Of a stretch of 64,000 nt of DNA, positions 1-12,438 are shown piece after piece (positions within the stretch are counted from its first letter, which is position 1; each line of letters opens with the position of its first letter). Source of the DNA: Colocasia esculenta. Taxonomy: Eukaryota; Streptophyta; Magnoliopsida; Alismatales; Araceae. The DNA lies in contig CM024760.1 in NCBI GenBank assembly GCA_014218235.1, forward strand, positions 5,875,993 to 5,939,992. Direction: 5' to 3'. The notes beneath the pieces were generated by a model. It had not been told where the DNA came from. It did not search any database and worked only from the letters and a program-made list of their open reading frames with translations. A program made the translations under genes and the position numbers.

Positions 1-1187
1 TGGATAATCTCATAACTTTGTTGCATAAACTTTCCAAATATCTTTAATTAGCCTATTCTACTCCTGCATAAAATTCTGAAATATCTTAATACAATTCCTT
101 TTTCTGCTCAATTGAATAATTTCTTTGCATCAATATGCAAACTCTAACTGACATTCCTGACTCATCTGATCTTATTCCTTCATCATTTGCTAAATTCTTC
201 CTTTCTTTAATCCATATCTTTTCTGCAAAATACCTCCTTATTTCTTAAATGTTCTTTCTGAATTTTTTTTCATAATTTGCCATTCATCAACTAAATATTC
301 CTCTTGTGCATTCTCACAAATTCTTATTGCACACTAATCCTTCTTTTTTTTCTCTTCTTTATTCAACTGATCATTCTATACTTATTATACAAATCTTCAT
401 ATCACACTTCCTGTTACCATCATTATTCATAACAACACTTTTCTCAAATTTCTGACCTCAGGCATATTTATCTATCTGCCATAAATCACTGCTCTTTTAT
501 GTACTAATACCTCTTTTAAAGCTGATCTGTCTTACTTAATCATATCAACTCTTCATAACACTAATCACATTCTCATTCACACTGTTTCTTAAAATCATCT
601 GACTCAGATCTCTAATGCCACAATACTTTGCTGAGGTTCTCACTGCAACTTATCACACACACCTGACCTGTTCCTTATCACCTTGTTACCATACACCTGT
701 CTCTGCCAACTTTCTATCTCATTATAACTTACTTACTGAATTCCATATCCAAACTTGTTAATCTCTTCAATTCCTTTAACTGCGAATCTTTAACAACCAA
801 ACTGATCTATCACAGAAATACTCTATACTTGTCTCTGCTGACTCTGTACTTTATTAAATATAACATGTATATCCCTCTCAGGGCACTACTTTACCTTTCT
901 CCTCTAATCTCTGCAACTGAAAACTTTTAAGTACTATACTTTAACTGCTTTAACTGCACTAGTGCCAAGATGCTACCACACAACTTATACCACTATGCAC
1001 GTTGTGGCACAACAACTGCTCACAACTGCCAATTTAACAAACAGAAACACACGGTTTACGTGCCAAAAGCTCACGTAAAAACTACTTTATATCACACAAA
1101 ACCACAAACTTACTACCAGCAGTGGACATTAATCCATGTATTGGGACATTATACTTTCAATGTCTTTTCATATTCTAACTGGACATT
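1..1187 (-). mobile_element. Leader of minus-strand gypsy element E0
   Basis: AT-rich sequence lying inside the element whose LTR is at 1202-4780. On the minus strand it follows the primer-binding site directly, so it should be the untranslated leader and perhaps the approach to gag, with the rest of the element beyond the left edge. I see no recognisable gag residues and no long reading frame. Assignment rests on the LTR and primer-site geometry only. Confidence 0.55.
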
Positions 1188-1199
1188 GCTCTGATACCA
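1188..1199 (-). other. Primer-binding site, tRNA-iMet type (E0)
   Basis: The plus strand reads GCTCTGATACCA, the reverse complement of TGGTATCAGAGC, the standard initiator-Met primer site of plant LTR retrotransposons. Two bases separate it from the LTR end at 1202. This fixes the element orientation as minus. Confidence 0.85.
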
Positions 1200-1201
1200 A
1201 C

Positions 1202-4200
1202 TGTGACGGACCGAGGTACTTATGCCCAATAAGGCTCTATATCCAGATCCGCCTCCCACGAACGGACCGAAGTCTCGCAAGGGATATCTCACACACGTGT
1301 CCAGTAAGAGTATAAAAGACAACTACACAGTATAAAACACAAGAAAGTACATGTGCTTATATCTGTTCACAAATTTGTACAACTGTCCCATTACATTAAT
1401 GCATGTCCAATTAAAAAGTACAGTACAACTACCTAGGCCATACCCCGAGGGAGCACAAGCTCACACAACACTACTACAACACAACTGCTGGTGGTACAAG
1501 TCTGACACAACGCTGCTGCAAGCCAAACACACGGCAAGCCCTAAAAGGAACTGTAGGGGAGTGAGCGTCAACAAGTCACTGGCTCAGTAGGGACCACCCA
1601 AAAACAACACCGAAACCACAAACTCCTCAACCCCAAAGGGTCTCACTGACAACACCAATAGCTAAACCATTTTATGCTCACATCATAACAATAAATAACA
1701 ATTAAACATAATCATGATAATAAACGCAAAGTCCTCGGAAGGAAAGTGGGACTATAGGACTGTATAATATCATTAGTCAGCCCAACTACTAAAGTGCCTA
1801 AACCACAGTCTCACTGGCACACTGCTACAACAACTAGTTGCCTAAGCTATAAGCCACACAGGCAAGTCTCTGCCTAGGCTGCAAGCTTCACAGGCAAACC
1901 TTAAACACTTGAGTAACATGACTGTTAATAAAGAGCTGGTCCTTTATACTCCAAACCTCACTACGTCGAAAACTACACGCAAGGTAACAGGACTGGCTAC
2001 CACGAAGCCAATCCATCACATACTAAAACCATAATCGAAATCATACCCAAGAAGGGTAAAACACAACTAGTGGAAGGTCTCACATGGCTTCCACGGAGCA
2101 CAGCTCTACTAAACCACAATACGCCTAGGCCACAAGCCTCATCGGCAAATTACCTACAAATGGTAACATAATTGGCAATCACAACTAATTCATAATAAAT
2201 TATAAACAAAGATCTACTTAAAACAGATAAGATACAACAAGTGGCAGGTCAACCACAAAACCTCCACAACACACAAGTACCCGAAAAGGTTGGTACACAA
2301 TGTACCACCACAAAACTACAAAGTAACCCACGAAGGGAATAGGTACTTGCTACCTCAAGGTACCACAACACAAACACCCGAACACAAGGTACAAGTAGGT
2401 GATAAACACCACACTGAACCACAATTATATTGTACCTTTATTTAGGCACAATATTATAAGTAAAACCTCAACCGACAAGTCACATAAACCACAACTCAGT
2501 CACAACTGTATCAACACCAGGGCACACCTCGAACTGGTCAAACCTCGACCACGAGTCACAAACTCACGAACTATAGCCAGTGGCAAAGCACAATTCAAGA
2601 AGAACGACGCCACCACACGGGAACGGTCTACTAGCTGATCAGGTCAGTATCCAACCCGGACAACACAACACAAGAACAACCTCTCAGCCTTGTAGTTGCG
2701 GACGAAAGGTCCAACTGCCGCTCCACGAGAAAGAAGTCAAACAATTGTGGAGACCAACCAACACCACACCTGCAGACACACATTGCAGGTCCATGCCTGG
2801 CACCTCTAGAGTCTCTGGCCGGAGCACCCTAAAGTGAGGCACTGGAAAACAGGACTAGCTGGGGTCCAGTGTGACTACTGGTGTCCGTACCCCCAACTAC
2901 GAGCGCGCTACAAGCGACAAAAGAACCAACTCTGGGAAGTCGCTGTCCCACTGCCGTCTTTCCCTCAGCCGGACGTACAACTCAACTCAGGAGTGAGGGT
3001 GTCGAGGAAGATAACACAGACCTCGACGGTACCACAATGTACCAAGACAAACCCCGAGCACAACAACACACGTGCCTGGCTCACAAAGAACCTGGGGTAC
3101 CCGACTAGAGAGGCATTTCGGAATAGGCACCACCGGCCACCACACTCGGCTAGCACAAACCACAACACTTATACGTTTATTACAACCACGATATACGTGT
3201 GAGGAATAGCTTGTCTGGTCACTCGTGACTTACAAGCTAACCTACACAATCACACATATAACCAATTAATACCACGGCCTGTCATTGGTCACACAGTGAC
3301 AGTGAAGGTCACACTAAACCAATACACAATATTCACATAATAACCATACTTAAACTTTACTAATCATTTATCCATAAGAATCTACAAAATATTCTAAAGG
3401 ATCGAGGCTAGGTTCCAACATGAAACTCATCGCCACAACACCACGGATTAATCATAATAATTAATGTACAATTAGCACGATAACGTACAATGTGCCATGC
3501 ACACACAAACTACATGCATGATATCAAAACCATATAACAAACACGTGTATAGTACACCAGTCAGGTGCACCACACGTCAATCACGTAAACAACATGTCCA
3601 ACACATGGACAACATGCTCACAAATATATTACACATTAATCACGTAAAGCGTGTCCATCTCGTGAGCAACATGCTCTATAAGCGTAACAATTGTACTGGC
3701 TCTCATCTGTCATTGCCATGCATATACAACCACGTAACATGAACAATAAGAAAAACCTCATGGAACACACTGCGCTAATACCTGCACAGATTGGCGGCAG
3801 TATCGATTGCCATTCATTGATTATAAACGGCAGCATCCCCTGCCATCAATATCAAATAAACTCGATATTAACGCTAGGCATCTGGCCGTTAATCTCAATT
3901 GAAGAACCTGACGTCAATCGATGTTGACACTAAGATCTTCAGCTCCCAGGTATACAAAACACACAGACCGGCCTCAGGCCGATCACATGGGCAATCTAGC
4001 CCAATAACTTCATAAAAACTAGGGGAAACACTTCCCTTACATCTAGCAACCACAATTAAATCGGAAAGACATGATCCAACGCTTGGATCAATCAAACCAC
4101 CCGATTTCCCAGCATGAAGACCCATTTTCCCAAAAACTTAATTACATCCGTTTCATGCAAAGAAAGCATAACAAATCAACCAGGGAAAATCAACGGGTCC

Positions 4201-4780
4201 AGTCCCTACCTCAAAAATGCAATTAAACCCCCAAGAACCTTGAATCGCGCTGAAGCCCGAGGAACGCCCCCGAACACCGCGCTCCAATTCGCCATTCCCC
4301 GCCTGATCTGCTGCTACCACGTGCACCACAGCCTTGCCACGAGCTCCCGCCGACCGTCAGAACTCGTGAAGAAGCTCAAGGGTGAAGGTGGCGAAGAGGA
4401 GGGAGAGAGAGGGAAAAGAACAAGGCTCGGGTAGCCCTAAAAACACAGCTGCGTCAGGTTAACGTCAACCTCTGTGTCGTTAACCAAACCGCCACCCCAC
4501 AGGCGTCCACATCTTTGGCCGCCAAGATTAACAATTGACGTCTACATCGATGGACGCTAAAACCATGTTAACGGCAACCCTTGGCCGCCAACATAAAGTC
4601 AACGTCACCCACCTGGACGCCAACCCACTGTTGATGTCCAGTGAGCTGAACACCAACACAGACCCATAACCAAGCCCGTAAGGATCTAATAAGAAACATA
4701 CAACACTAATGGGCCTCACATTGGCCATCAAACCCTCTAAACCTAGATCCACGAGGATCCAGAAAATGCGCGATGTTACA
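1202..4780 (-). repeat. 5' LTR of gypsy element E0 (3.6 kb)
   Basis: On the minus strand the LTR starts TGTAACATCGCGC (4780) and ends CGGTCCGTCACA (1202), with the primer site next to its end. The start resembles that of the LTR at 62366 (TGTAACGTCGCGTG), and 2640-2850 is recognisably the reverse complement of about 63830-64000, so both belong to one family. A 3.6 kb LTR suits Tekay/Del-type chromoviruses. It interrupts the G1 LTR: 4781 onward (TCAGGTACCGGCAG) continues the sequence seen uninterrupted at 12333. Short inverted repeats with GGCGTC/GACGCC cores lie near 4530-4640. Short frames inside it are not genes. Confidence 0.8.
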
Positions 4781-6836
4781 TCAGGTACCGGCAGTCTGGT
4801 AGAAGTCAACACCGCCTACTAGCTGTGCTATGAACACATGCTAGATGGTCTGGTGTGATCACGAGGTAAGAAGGATACACACTAAGGCCATGGATCGTGC
4901 TGATCCCTAAGGTGTAACGGGTTTTAGGGTACAACCAGCTCGTCGGCTAAGGACGTGCGCCAAAGCCAAGAAGACTTACAGAGGCATTGACAAGGAGTCT
5001 CTGGCCCAGTCGGGAGTATTCCCGGTGGAGAGGTGGTCCATGCCAAGAGAGTGTGTAGAAAACTAGGGTCCGTCATGCCTCGAGTGCTCGAAGGCCGAGG
5101 GAAGCGGTAACGGTATATGAAATGCGCGAATAAAATGAAGACAAGTGTATTTATTTAATTAGGGAATTTAGTAATTTATTTCACTAAATTACCAGATACA
5201 TTATAGCATAATTTAATAGGGTTTCATGGCAAACATGATTGTTAAGTGTGTGCAAGTGTAAGAAATTGAGAGAACATGTATAGTTGTGCATATAACATTT
5301 AAATTAATTAAATCCATGTAATAATGCTTATTAATAATTAACAGTTCGAAATTATTCATGACAATACTTAATTTGGGCTTAACAAGGTTTAATAGACATA
5401 TATGGCAGGGTTAAAAGGGAAAAAATCAGGATTCTGGTCGCTCTAGTACTGTTGCGACGCAGGTTGCTGTCGCGATCAGGTCGCGACAAGGCGGACCGGC
5501 GCGTTCAGGGAGTCAGGTCGCGATGGGGTTAACGGTCACAATCAGGTCGCGCCACTATGTCCGGTCACGTTCTGTTGAACCGGGCACTGAGGAAATCGGG
5601 CGCAGGTCGTGACTGTCGACCCGTCGTGTTCAGAATGCGATGGTTCTTCCTATCGTGACCCCCTTCTGAGATCACGGAGGATCGGGCCATCGCGACACCA
5701 GAAGACTGCCCGAGCTCAAAAATGAGATTTTTTCCCTTTTCTAGGTGCGTTCCATCCAACCTTTCATGACACAGTCCACTTCACAATTCGATATAAAATC
5801 ACAGAGAGCTCCAAAAATCACGAAATCAATTTTAAATGATACTAGACATGGAGATCTATCTCTGGGCATGATTAATTAGAAACAAGTATGAGTAGGACAT
5901 GCTTTGATTAGGTTACTTTTTGGTGACCTAAACATGCATAGTCATAGATCAACGAATTAATAGTGATGGATACATGATGAAAATTAGGAAACTAGGGCAT
6001 TGAAAGCCAACACAAATAGTATTTATGAGATAATTCGCATGCAGCTGTGATCATGTACTGCATGGATTGAAGGCAATAATGTAGGTTTGGGTACATGGAG
6101 ATACATGGCTTCACAGAATTATTCTCCCTCATGGATGAACGAAAAGTACCAAAACTAGAGAGCTTTCGAAGAGGATCATGAAGGCTACCTAGGATTAAAG
6201 TTCCATAAGTTTAGCTTGAGAGATTGCCTACATTTCGTTGTAGTAAGAAAAACTAGTTTGGTGACGAAAAGAGAAGATCCCTCCTTGCTCCAAGCCTTTT
6301 CCCCTTACTCTCCACATCCAAAACTCCTCCTCTTCATCCCCAGAGCTTCCACCATGATCTATGGGTTGCTAGGACCGAGTTTAGGTGTTTTTGTTGCTAA
6401 TAGAGTCCTAACCCTTCTAAGAGTCCTCCCTTCCATAAATTCTGAATTTCCCTATTTATCTCCCACTTTCCCTCCACTATCTCCTAATTCGGGTTAGGAA
6501 AGATAAATTTCGTGGGCAAGGGTTAGGATAAGTATAAGACTCTTTTTCTAGGATCTATATGACTTATTTAGCATTTATCTTAAACCCCTTTCTAATTATT
6601 AATTAATTACATACGAAATTGGATTAATTATTTTCCATCCCATGATGGGCTCCTCACAATTAGGCCCATTATTTTGTATTTGAACCATTTTCACAAACCA
6701 TTATTGATTTAACTTAATGGGCTTGATTAATTTCCTTTTATTTCATTTATTTCTCATTTATTCTAATTAAATCTATTATCTCTTTTATTTAATTAAAATT
6801 TTATTTTATTGGGATTTAAAAATAAGGGTTGCTACA
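4781..6836 (-). repeat. 3' LTR of gypsy element G1, interrupted by E0
   Basis: This stretch is the same sequence as 12333-12438 joined to 16402-18337, ending in the matching motif GGTTGCTACA at 6836 (GGTGCTACA at 18337). It is therefore the minus-strand 3' LTR of G1. The part corresponding to 11419-12332 lies beyond the E0 insertion, outside the window. It contains GTCGCGAC-like motifs around 5450-5700. Frames at 5565-5759 and 6216-6497 have counterparts in the other LTR that are not conserved as protein, so I do not call them genes. Confidence 0.8.
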
Positions 6837-6849
6837 TCCTCCCCATCTT
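6837..6849 (-). other. Polypurine tract of G1
   Basis: On the minus strand AAGATGGGGAGGA lies directly before the LTR start TGTAGCAACC. This is where the plus-strand primer of an LTR element sits, and it supports 6836 as the LTR edge. Confidence 0.7.
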
Positions 6850-6869
6850 AAAAAAGTTTGGTCCCCAAA

Positions 6870-7085
6870 TTCATATGATCGTAAGAGGAAGAGTGTCTTA
6901 CCAAGTAGCTCGGATAATCCATCGCATATGGCCGCTTCGGGTTCCCACGTGGCTTCTTCGACTTCATGATTTCTCCATAGTATCTTCACGGGTATAGCTC
7001 GATTCCAAAGTTGTTGCATCTTCTTGTCCAAGATCTTCATTGGCCTCTCTTCATAGGCATATCTTTGTTCAAATGATATCATCAT
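6870..7085 (-). pseudogene. G1 integrase C-terminus with chromodomain
   Basis: The minus-strand frame includes YEERPMKILDKKMQQLWNR followed by VKILWRNHEVEEATWEPE. This is the chromodomain-like tail (Y-E-E, then W-R-N-H and the E-E-A-T-W-E-P-E block) at the integrase C-terminus of Ty3/gypsy chromoviruses, Tekay/Del type. In the family it is thought to guide integration to particular chromatin. A residue seems to be missing between P and V of the usual I-P-L-V-K-I. The frame runs on into the polypurine tract. It is cut off from the upstream integrase by frameshifts, so it is not functional. Confidence 0.8.
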
Positions 7086-7249
7086 AGCTGATTACGTGTA
7101 ACGGGTCATACACGTACTTTCTCAGCATTGACACATGGAAAACATTGGTACTGTTGAGAATTTGGGAGGTAGTGCCAGTCGATACGCCACCTCACCAACT
7201 CTATCCAACACCTCAAATGGACCTATAAATCTTGGTCTTAGCTTGCCTT

Positions 7250-8270
7250 TCATCCTAAACCTTTGAAATCCTCGGGTCGGGATACTTTCAACATCACATG
7301 ATCTCCGATTTGAAATTCTAAATCTCTTCTTCTTTTATCAGCATAGCTCTTCTGTCTGGACTGAGCTATCTTAATCCTGTCTCTGATAATCTGTATATCC
7401 CTGCTAGTGTTCTGCACCATATCTGGTCCCAGCCATTGCTGTTCACCAACTTCATTCCAACACACTGGTGATCTACAACTTCTACCGTACAGTGCTTCGA
7501 ATGGTGCCATCTTAATGCTGGCATGATAACTGTTGTGTAGGCGAATTCATCAGGTATCTGCTCATTCCAATACCCCTCAAAGTCTATGGTGCAGCTCGCG
7601 CATATCTTCCACTATCTGATTTGTCATTTCTGTCTGCCCATCCGTCTGTGGGTGAAAAGCAGTACTAAAGTTGACTTTGGTGCCTAAGGCTGTTTGAAGT
7701 CCCTTCCAGAACCTAGATGTCAACCTAGGGTCTCGATCTGAGACAATAGACACGAGGACTCCAGTAATCTTACTATTTCTTTTACATTACAGGGCTGCAA
7801 GCACATCCACACTCCATGTACTTTTAATGGCAGGAATGTGCGGACTAGTCAAACGGTCCACAATAACCCATATAGCATCAAGTCCACCACGAGTCGGGGT
7901 AACCCATGTTGAAATCCATTCCGATGCTTTCCCACTTCCATTCGGGTATGTCCAGGGGTCTAAGTACACCCGCAGGACGACGATGCTCTACTTTTAACCT
8001 ACTGACAGGTGAGGCAGTGCGCGGCATGCTCAGCCACCTCACGTTCATGTTGGGCCACCAAAACAACCTTTTCATGTCTTGGTACATCTTGGTGCAACTG
8101 GGTGAATTGTGTACTTGGTCTTGTGGGCTTCATCCATCAATTTCCTCTTCAGCTCTTCATTGTCAAGCACACATGTCCTGGCTTGGAATAATAATCTCCT
8201 GTCTTCAGTGATAGAAAAATCAGGCTTGTCTGCTATGGTCTCCCTGACTTGGACTAGGAATGGATCATTA
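7250..8270 (-). pseudogene. G1 integrase (zinc finger and core), decayed
   Basis: Reading leftward, pieces in different frames include YQDMKRLFWWPNM from the HHCC zinc-finger region, then LKVEHRRPAGVLRPLDIPEWKW at the entry to the catalytic core, the core piece GGLDAIWVIVDRLT and the C-terminal piece MAPFEALYGRSCRSPVCWNEVG. These are textbook Ty3/gypsy integrase signatures. The frame changes at least twice (near 7970 and 7520-7790) and stops intervene, so no integrase can be made. A closely related plus-strand fragment lies at 46478-46956. Confidence 0.85.
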
Positions 8271-8275
8271 GCCTG

Positions 8276-8900
8276 CTATTCTCTGATCTCGACAAGGATG
8301 TCGGGTTGAGCCCTAAGGTTAGCAACTATCATCTTATCACTTCTCTGCTCAATGTTCAGATCCAAACTGGCAAATTGTTCTAACAATTGCATCTCGCCCA
8401 TGACCAAACAAGATAAAGAAGCTACTGGCTTCCTACTTAGTGCATCAGCTACTGCATTACCTTTGCCTGGGTGATATTGAATGTTGAAATCAAAATCCTT
8501 CAAGTACTCCAGCCATCTCCTTTGTCTCATATTAAGCTCTTTCTGAGAAAATAAGTACTTCAGACTCTTGTGGTCGGAGTAGATAATGAATTGTTCTCCA
8601 TACACGTAATGCCTCTAGATCTTTAGTGCAAATACTACTGCGGCTAGTTCTAAGTCATGGACAGGATAATTGACTTCATGAGACTTCAATTCTCTTGATG
8701 AATATGCTATCACCTTTTCGTTCTGCATCAACACGTAGCCTAGACCGATTCCAGATGCATCAGTGTAGACTGAGAATCCTTTGCCCTCGACTGGCAATGC
8801 GAGGACAGGTGCAGATGTCAAGAGTTGCTTCAGGGTCTGAAAGCTCTTCTCGCACTCCTTGCTCCAGACATAGGGATTCTCTTTTCGCGTAAGGCGAGTA
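8276..8900 (-). pseudogene. G1 RNase H domain, decayed
   Basis: The frames contain [18 protein letters not shown] (first catalytic Asp block of gypsy RNase H), [16 protein letters not shown] (the E-L-A block) and [14 protein letters not shown] (the D-H-K block), then the connection region with [15 protein letters not shown]. An in-frame stop splits the domain near 8610. The preserved motif order places it between RT and integrase in standard Ty3/gypsy order. Confidence 0.85.
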
Positions 8901-8998
8901 AGAGGTACAGCTATCTTGGAGAAGTCTTTTATGAACCGTCTGTAATAACCAGCTAGCCCAAAAAAACTTATGATCTCGGTAACATTAGTCGGTCTCTC

Positions 8999-9835
8999 TC
9001 AATTTAGCACAACTTCAACCTTGAAAGGATCGACGGCGATACCATCCTTGGATATAACGTGGCCTAGAAATGACACCTCCTCGAGCCAAAATTCACACTT
9101 GCTCAATTTGGCATAGAGTTTGTTGTCCCTCAGGATCTGCAGAGCGATCCTCAGATGCTCCTCATGCTCTTCCTTGGTCTTGGGGTATATGAGAATATCA
9201 TTAATAAACACCACGACAAACTTGTCGAGGTATGGCCGATAGATGCTATTCATTAGTTGCATAAAAGCTGCAGGAGCATTGGTTAGTCCAAAAGGCATGA
9301 CTACAAATTCATAATGACCATACCTGCTCCAAAAGCCATCTTGTAAATGTCTGCATCCTTTATTCTCATTTGATGATATCCCGATCTAAGGTCAATCTTA
9401 GAAAAAATATTGAGCTCCCTATATTTGATCAAAAATCATCAACACATGGCAGAGGGTACTTATTCTTGATAGTAAGGTGATTAACTATCTGTAGTCGATG
9501 CATAGCCTCAGAGATCCGTCCTTCTTCTTGACGAACAACACCGGTGCTCCCCAAGGAGAAGTACTTGGTCTGATAAATCCTTTTTCCAATGTTCCATCAA
9601 TTTCCTTCAATTCTTTCAATTCAGCTGGGGACATTCTGTAAGGTTGGCGTGATACTGGTGCGGCTCCAGGTGTTAGATCAATTGAGAAATTTACATCTCT
9701 CTTTGGTGGAATGCCTGGCAGCTCATCGGGAAACACGTCGGGGTATTCTTGTACTATATGGATGTCTGATATCTTAGATGCTTTCTTTTCAACCACAATT
9801 GCGGCAAGAAATGCCACACAACCCTTTCTTATCAT
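8999..9835 (-). pseudogene. G1 reverse transcriptase, catalytic Asp lost
   Basis: The N-terminal part (9485-9835) carries [16 protein letters not shown] and [21 protein letters not shown]. The palm part (8999-9298) carries [17 protein letters not shown] and [19 protein letters not shown]. These are standard Ty3/gypsy RT blocks. The catalytic box, normally F-I-D-D, reads F-I-N-D, so one of the metal-binding Asp residues is Asn. About 190 bp between the two parts is out of frame. RT would be inactive even without the frameshifts. Confidence 0.9.
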
Positions 9836-9838
9836 GTT

Positions 9839-10250
9839 CTATGCTTTGATAGCAGAGATGAGAGACAAGTGCCTCTTGTGTCTACGTCCTATGAAAGTCA
9901 ATTTAGGGAATTCACTAAAGGAGATCTTCCCTCCTCTACAATCCACGATAGCCCATACATGGATAGCTAATCGGCTCCCAGAAAACATCGTAGCCCTCAT
10001 GGGCATACAGATCAAGTCAGCTCTCAGATGAAGATCACCAATCTTAACATCAGCTAATAGAAAGTATTTGTTTAATTGAGCTTTTTCTCCCCATGGTGTA
10101 GTGATAGGCAATTCAAATTACATGGATGTAGGTTTTCATTTAATATATCAGCAATGCATGTGATATAAATGATGTGTTGCACCAGTGCAAACAAAACAAA
10201 TGCTGACTGGGAAAAGACAGGTAGTGTACCTTCCAACTCCACCTTCCTCG
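9839..10250 (-). pseudogene. G1 aspartic protease region, frameshifted at active site
   Basis: Near 10171-10197 the minus strand shows the coding context of the retropepsin active site (V-L-F-D-T-G-A-T-H). One base of the Asp codon is missing, so the frame reads V-L-F-A-L-V-Q instead. Downstream, 9839-10111 gives LRADLICMPMRATMFSG, matching the stretch between protease and RT in chromovirus polyproteins. The break lies exactly on the catalytic Asp. Confidence 0.7.
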
Positions 10251-10289
10251 GTGGTTTCCACCTCTTGTAGGGCCTGAAGTCTGCCTGGC

Positions 10290-11225
10290 TTTCTCTGGCC
10301 TGCCGGACACTTCTCATTCTCCTTAAGCAGGGGGCAGTCGGGTATACGATGCTCTCGACTCCCGCAACATAGGCATGCACCTACCTTTCTCCAGCATTCT
10401 TTTGCTGTGTGACCTAGCTTGTCATAATGCTTGCATCTTGGTTTGTCGTTCGGAGCAGTAGGGGTGGGGACTTTGGGCTTCCGCTCCTGGCTTGGCCCTC
10501 GATGATACTTAATAGCTTTTTCTTGCCATTAGTGGGCTTGCTTGGTGCTCCGGATGTCTGTTGCCTTCTTTACCATTCTACCTTTGATGCGCTTAGTGAA
10601 GTCGGTCGCATCCTCCAGCAATTGGGCTATCGTGACCATCTCTGGATAAGTCTGAATGTCCAGAGGTGCAAGTTGAGTGATGTACGCGGCCTAAGCCCAT
10701 TAGAAAGCGCTTGGCCTTCATTCTTTCTGTGCCGACTAGATGATTGGCATATCATGCCAATCGTGAGAATTGAGCTTCATACTCAACAACAGTAAGATTC
10801 CTCTACTTGAGTGCTGCAAATTCATAGGCTTTCCTTTCTTGGACTCTTTCTGAAAATACTTGGAGTTGAATGCTCCTTGAACTCATCCCATGTGAATTGT
10901 GCATCGGCCTGGTGGCCTCCACAGACTCCCACCACGCACGGGCGTCTTGTTCCAGCTGGAAAGTTGCTAACAGAAGTTTGTCACCATCCGCGCATTGCAT
11001 AACGCGGAAGATGCGTTCAATCTCCTTCAACCAGTTCTCCGCTTCATCAGGATCAGTAGTCCCACTGAATCAAGGCGGATTCAGATTGCAGAAATTCCTG
11101 TGTAATTCTCTTGCTCCTTGGTTATTGTTATTATTCGCTCCAGCAGCCTGAAGTAAAGCCTGGGTAAGCTACTGGATGGTGTGTTGCATGTCACGGAGTT
11201 GAGCACGCTCTGCTGCATTGCTAGG
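10290..11225 (-). pseudogene. G1 gag with CCHC zinc knuckle
   Basis: On the minus strand the gag runs from about 11225 with the block FSGTTDPDEAENWLKEIER, then IFRVMQCADGDKLLLATF and QDARAWWESVEATRP, and FSERVQERKAYEFAALK, all typical of the plant gypsy capsid domain. A zinc knuckle of form CX2CX4HX4C (CLCCGSREHRIPDC) lies at about 10330-10385. Several frameshifts separate these blocks, so the gene is dead. Confidence 0.85.
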
Positions 11226-11400
11226 TTTAAGTTCCTTCAAAAGAGAATTTAATGTAAGTCATTGAGTTGCACTAAGTTTGTGCGTGTGTGAGTTTATTTT
11301 TTCTTATTACCCTTAGTTCTACCCATCTCACATAGGTATTGAATTTAGACTCTAAGTCAGACAGTCAAACCTAGATCATCTTATACTTAGAATAACCTAG

Positions 11401-11412
11401 GCTCTGATACCA
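11401..11412 (-). other. Primer-binding site, tRNA-iMet type (G1)
   Basis: The plus strand reads GCTCTGATACCA, six bases left of the LTR edge (TGTAACGCCCTGACG at 11419). It gives the minus orientation of G1 and separates the gag leader (about 11226-11400) from the 5' LTR. Confidence 0.85.
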
Positions 11413-12438
11413 CAAAATTGTAACGCCCTGACGTGAATGTCGGAGCGATATATAGTTATAAATAGTACAGAGCGAGAAATAAATAACAAACCATTGCACA
11501 AATGGAAATAATATCAAATAACTCCATTTCATTAATAATCCATCCAATATCTATTACATCCATCTATCAGAGCCAAAACTAGGCTCAGAGTACTTTATTC
11601 AAATTTAAACTACTACACACTAACTGATTGACTACTAACTAACTATCTACTATGCCACGATAGCTGATCGGGTCACTCCTGAGCAACATCCTCATCAGTC
11701 CCATCCTCGGAGTGTGATTGTCTCCATCAAACTCACCTGAACACATGAAATACATACGCAGGATGAGCGAATAATGTCCAGTAGACTTAATATCTCATGA
11801 GAACAAGCATGCTTTAAATAATTAATGTCTTAAATGGCAGGATATCAGAGAGAATAGTCAAGTATAGCAACGTAATGATGATAAGAGAAACAATAACACT
11901 TGTACAGTGAAAATAGCACAAAGAGACGATAATGGAATGCCATGTAACGATAATAAATGTAACGATAGCGCTTGTATAGCACTTGAATAGATAGCACTTT
12001 GATTGTCATCGATTAATTATTATAGTATTAATGGCGATAGATGCATGCCGTACACATCCTGATCATGTAGCCCTTGCAAGGAAATGACACTCTTCGGGCA
12101 CTCTCCCCAGGACCAGACCGGGCCCTATTGCACTGGCATATAGCACTGTTTGTTATTTTAGACAATCAATTGTATGGCCAAATAGAGTACCAAGAAGAGA
12201 TGAGAGTAATAGACGAACTAGATGAGAGTACCGAGTGAAAGTGAACAATGAGAGTAACTTGACAATAGATGAGATAAGAGTATAATCGTAAACATCGTTA
12301 AACCATGATAGTAACAGTTGCACAGCACCCGGTCGGGTACCGGCAGTCTGGTAGAGTCAAACCGCCCACTAGCCGTGCTATGAACACATGCTAGATGGTT
12401 TGGCGTGATCACGAGCCGTAAGAAGGATACCACTAAGC

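Noticed and set aside
2834..3202. Frames of 75-122 codons around 2.6-3.2 kb and 63.4-63.8 kb
   Set aside because: They lie within LTRs of one family in opposite orientation and are read on different strands. They share DNA similarity, not a conserved protein.
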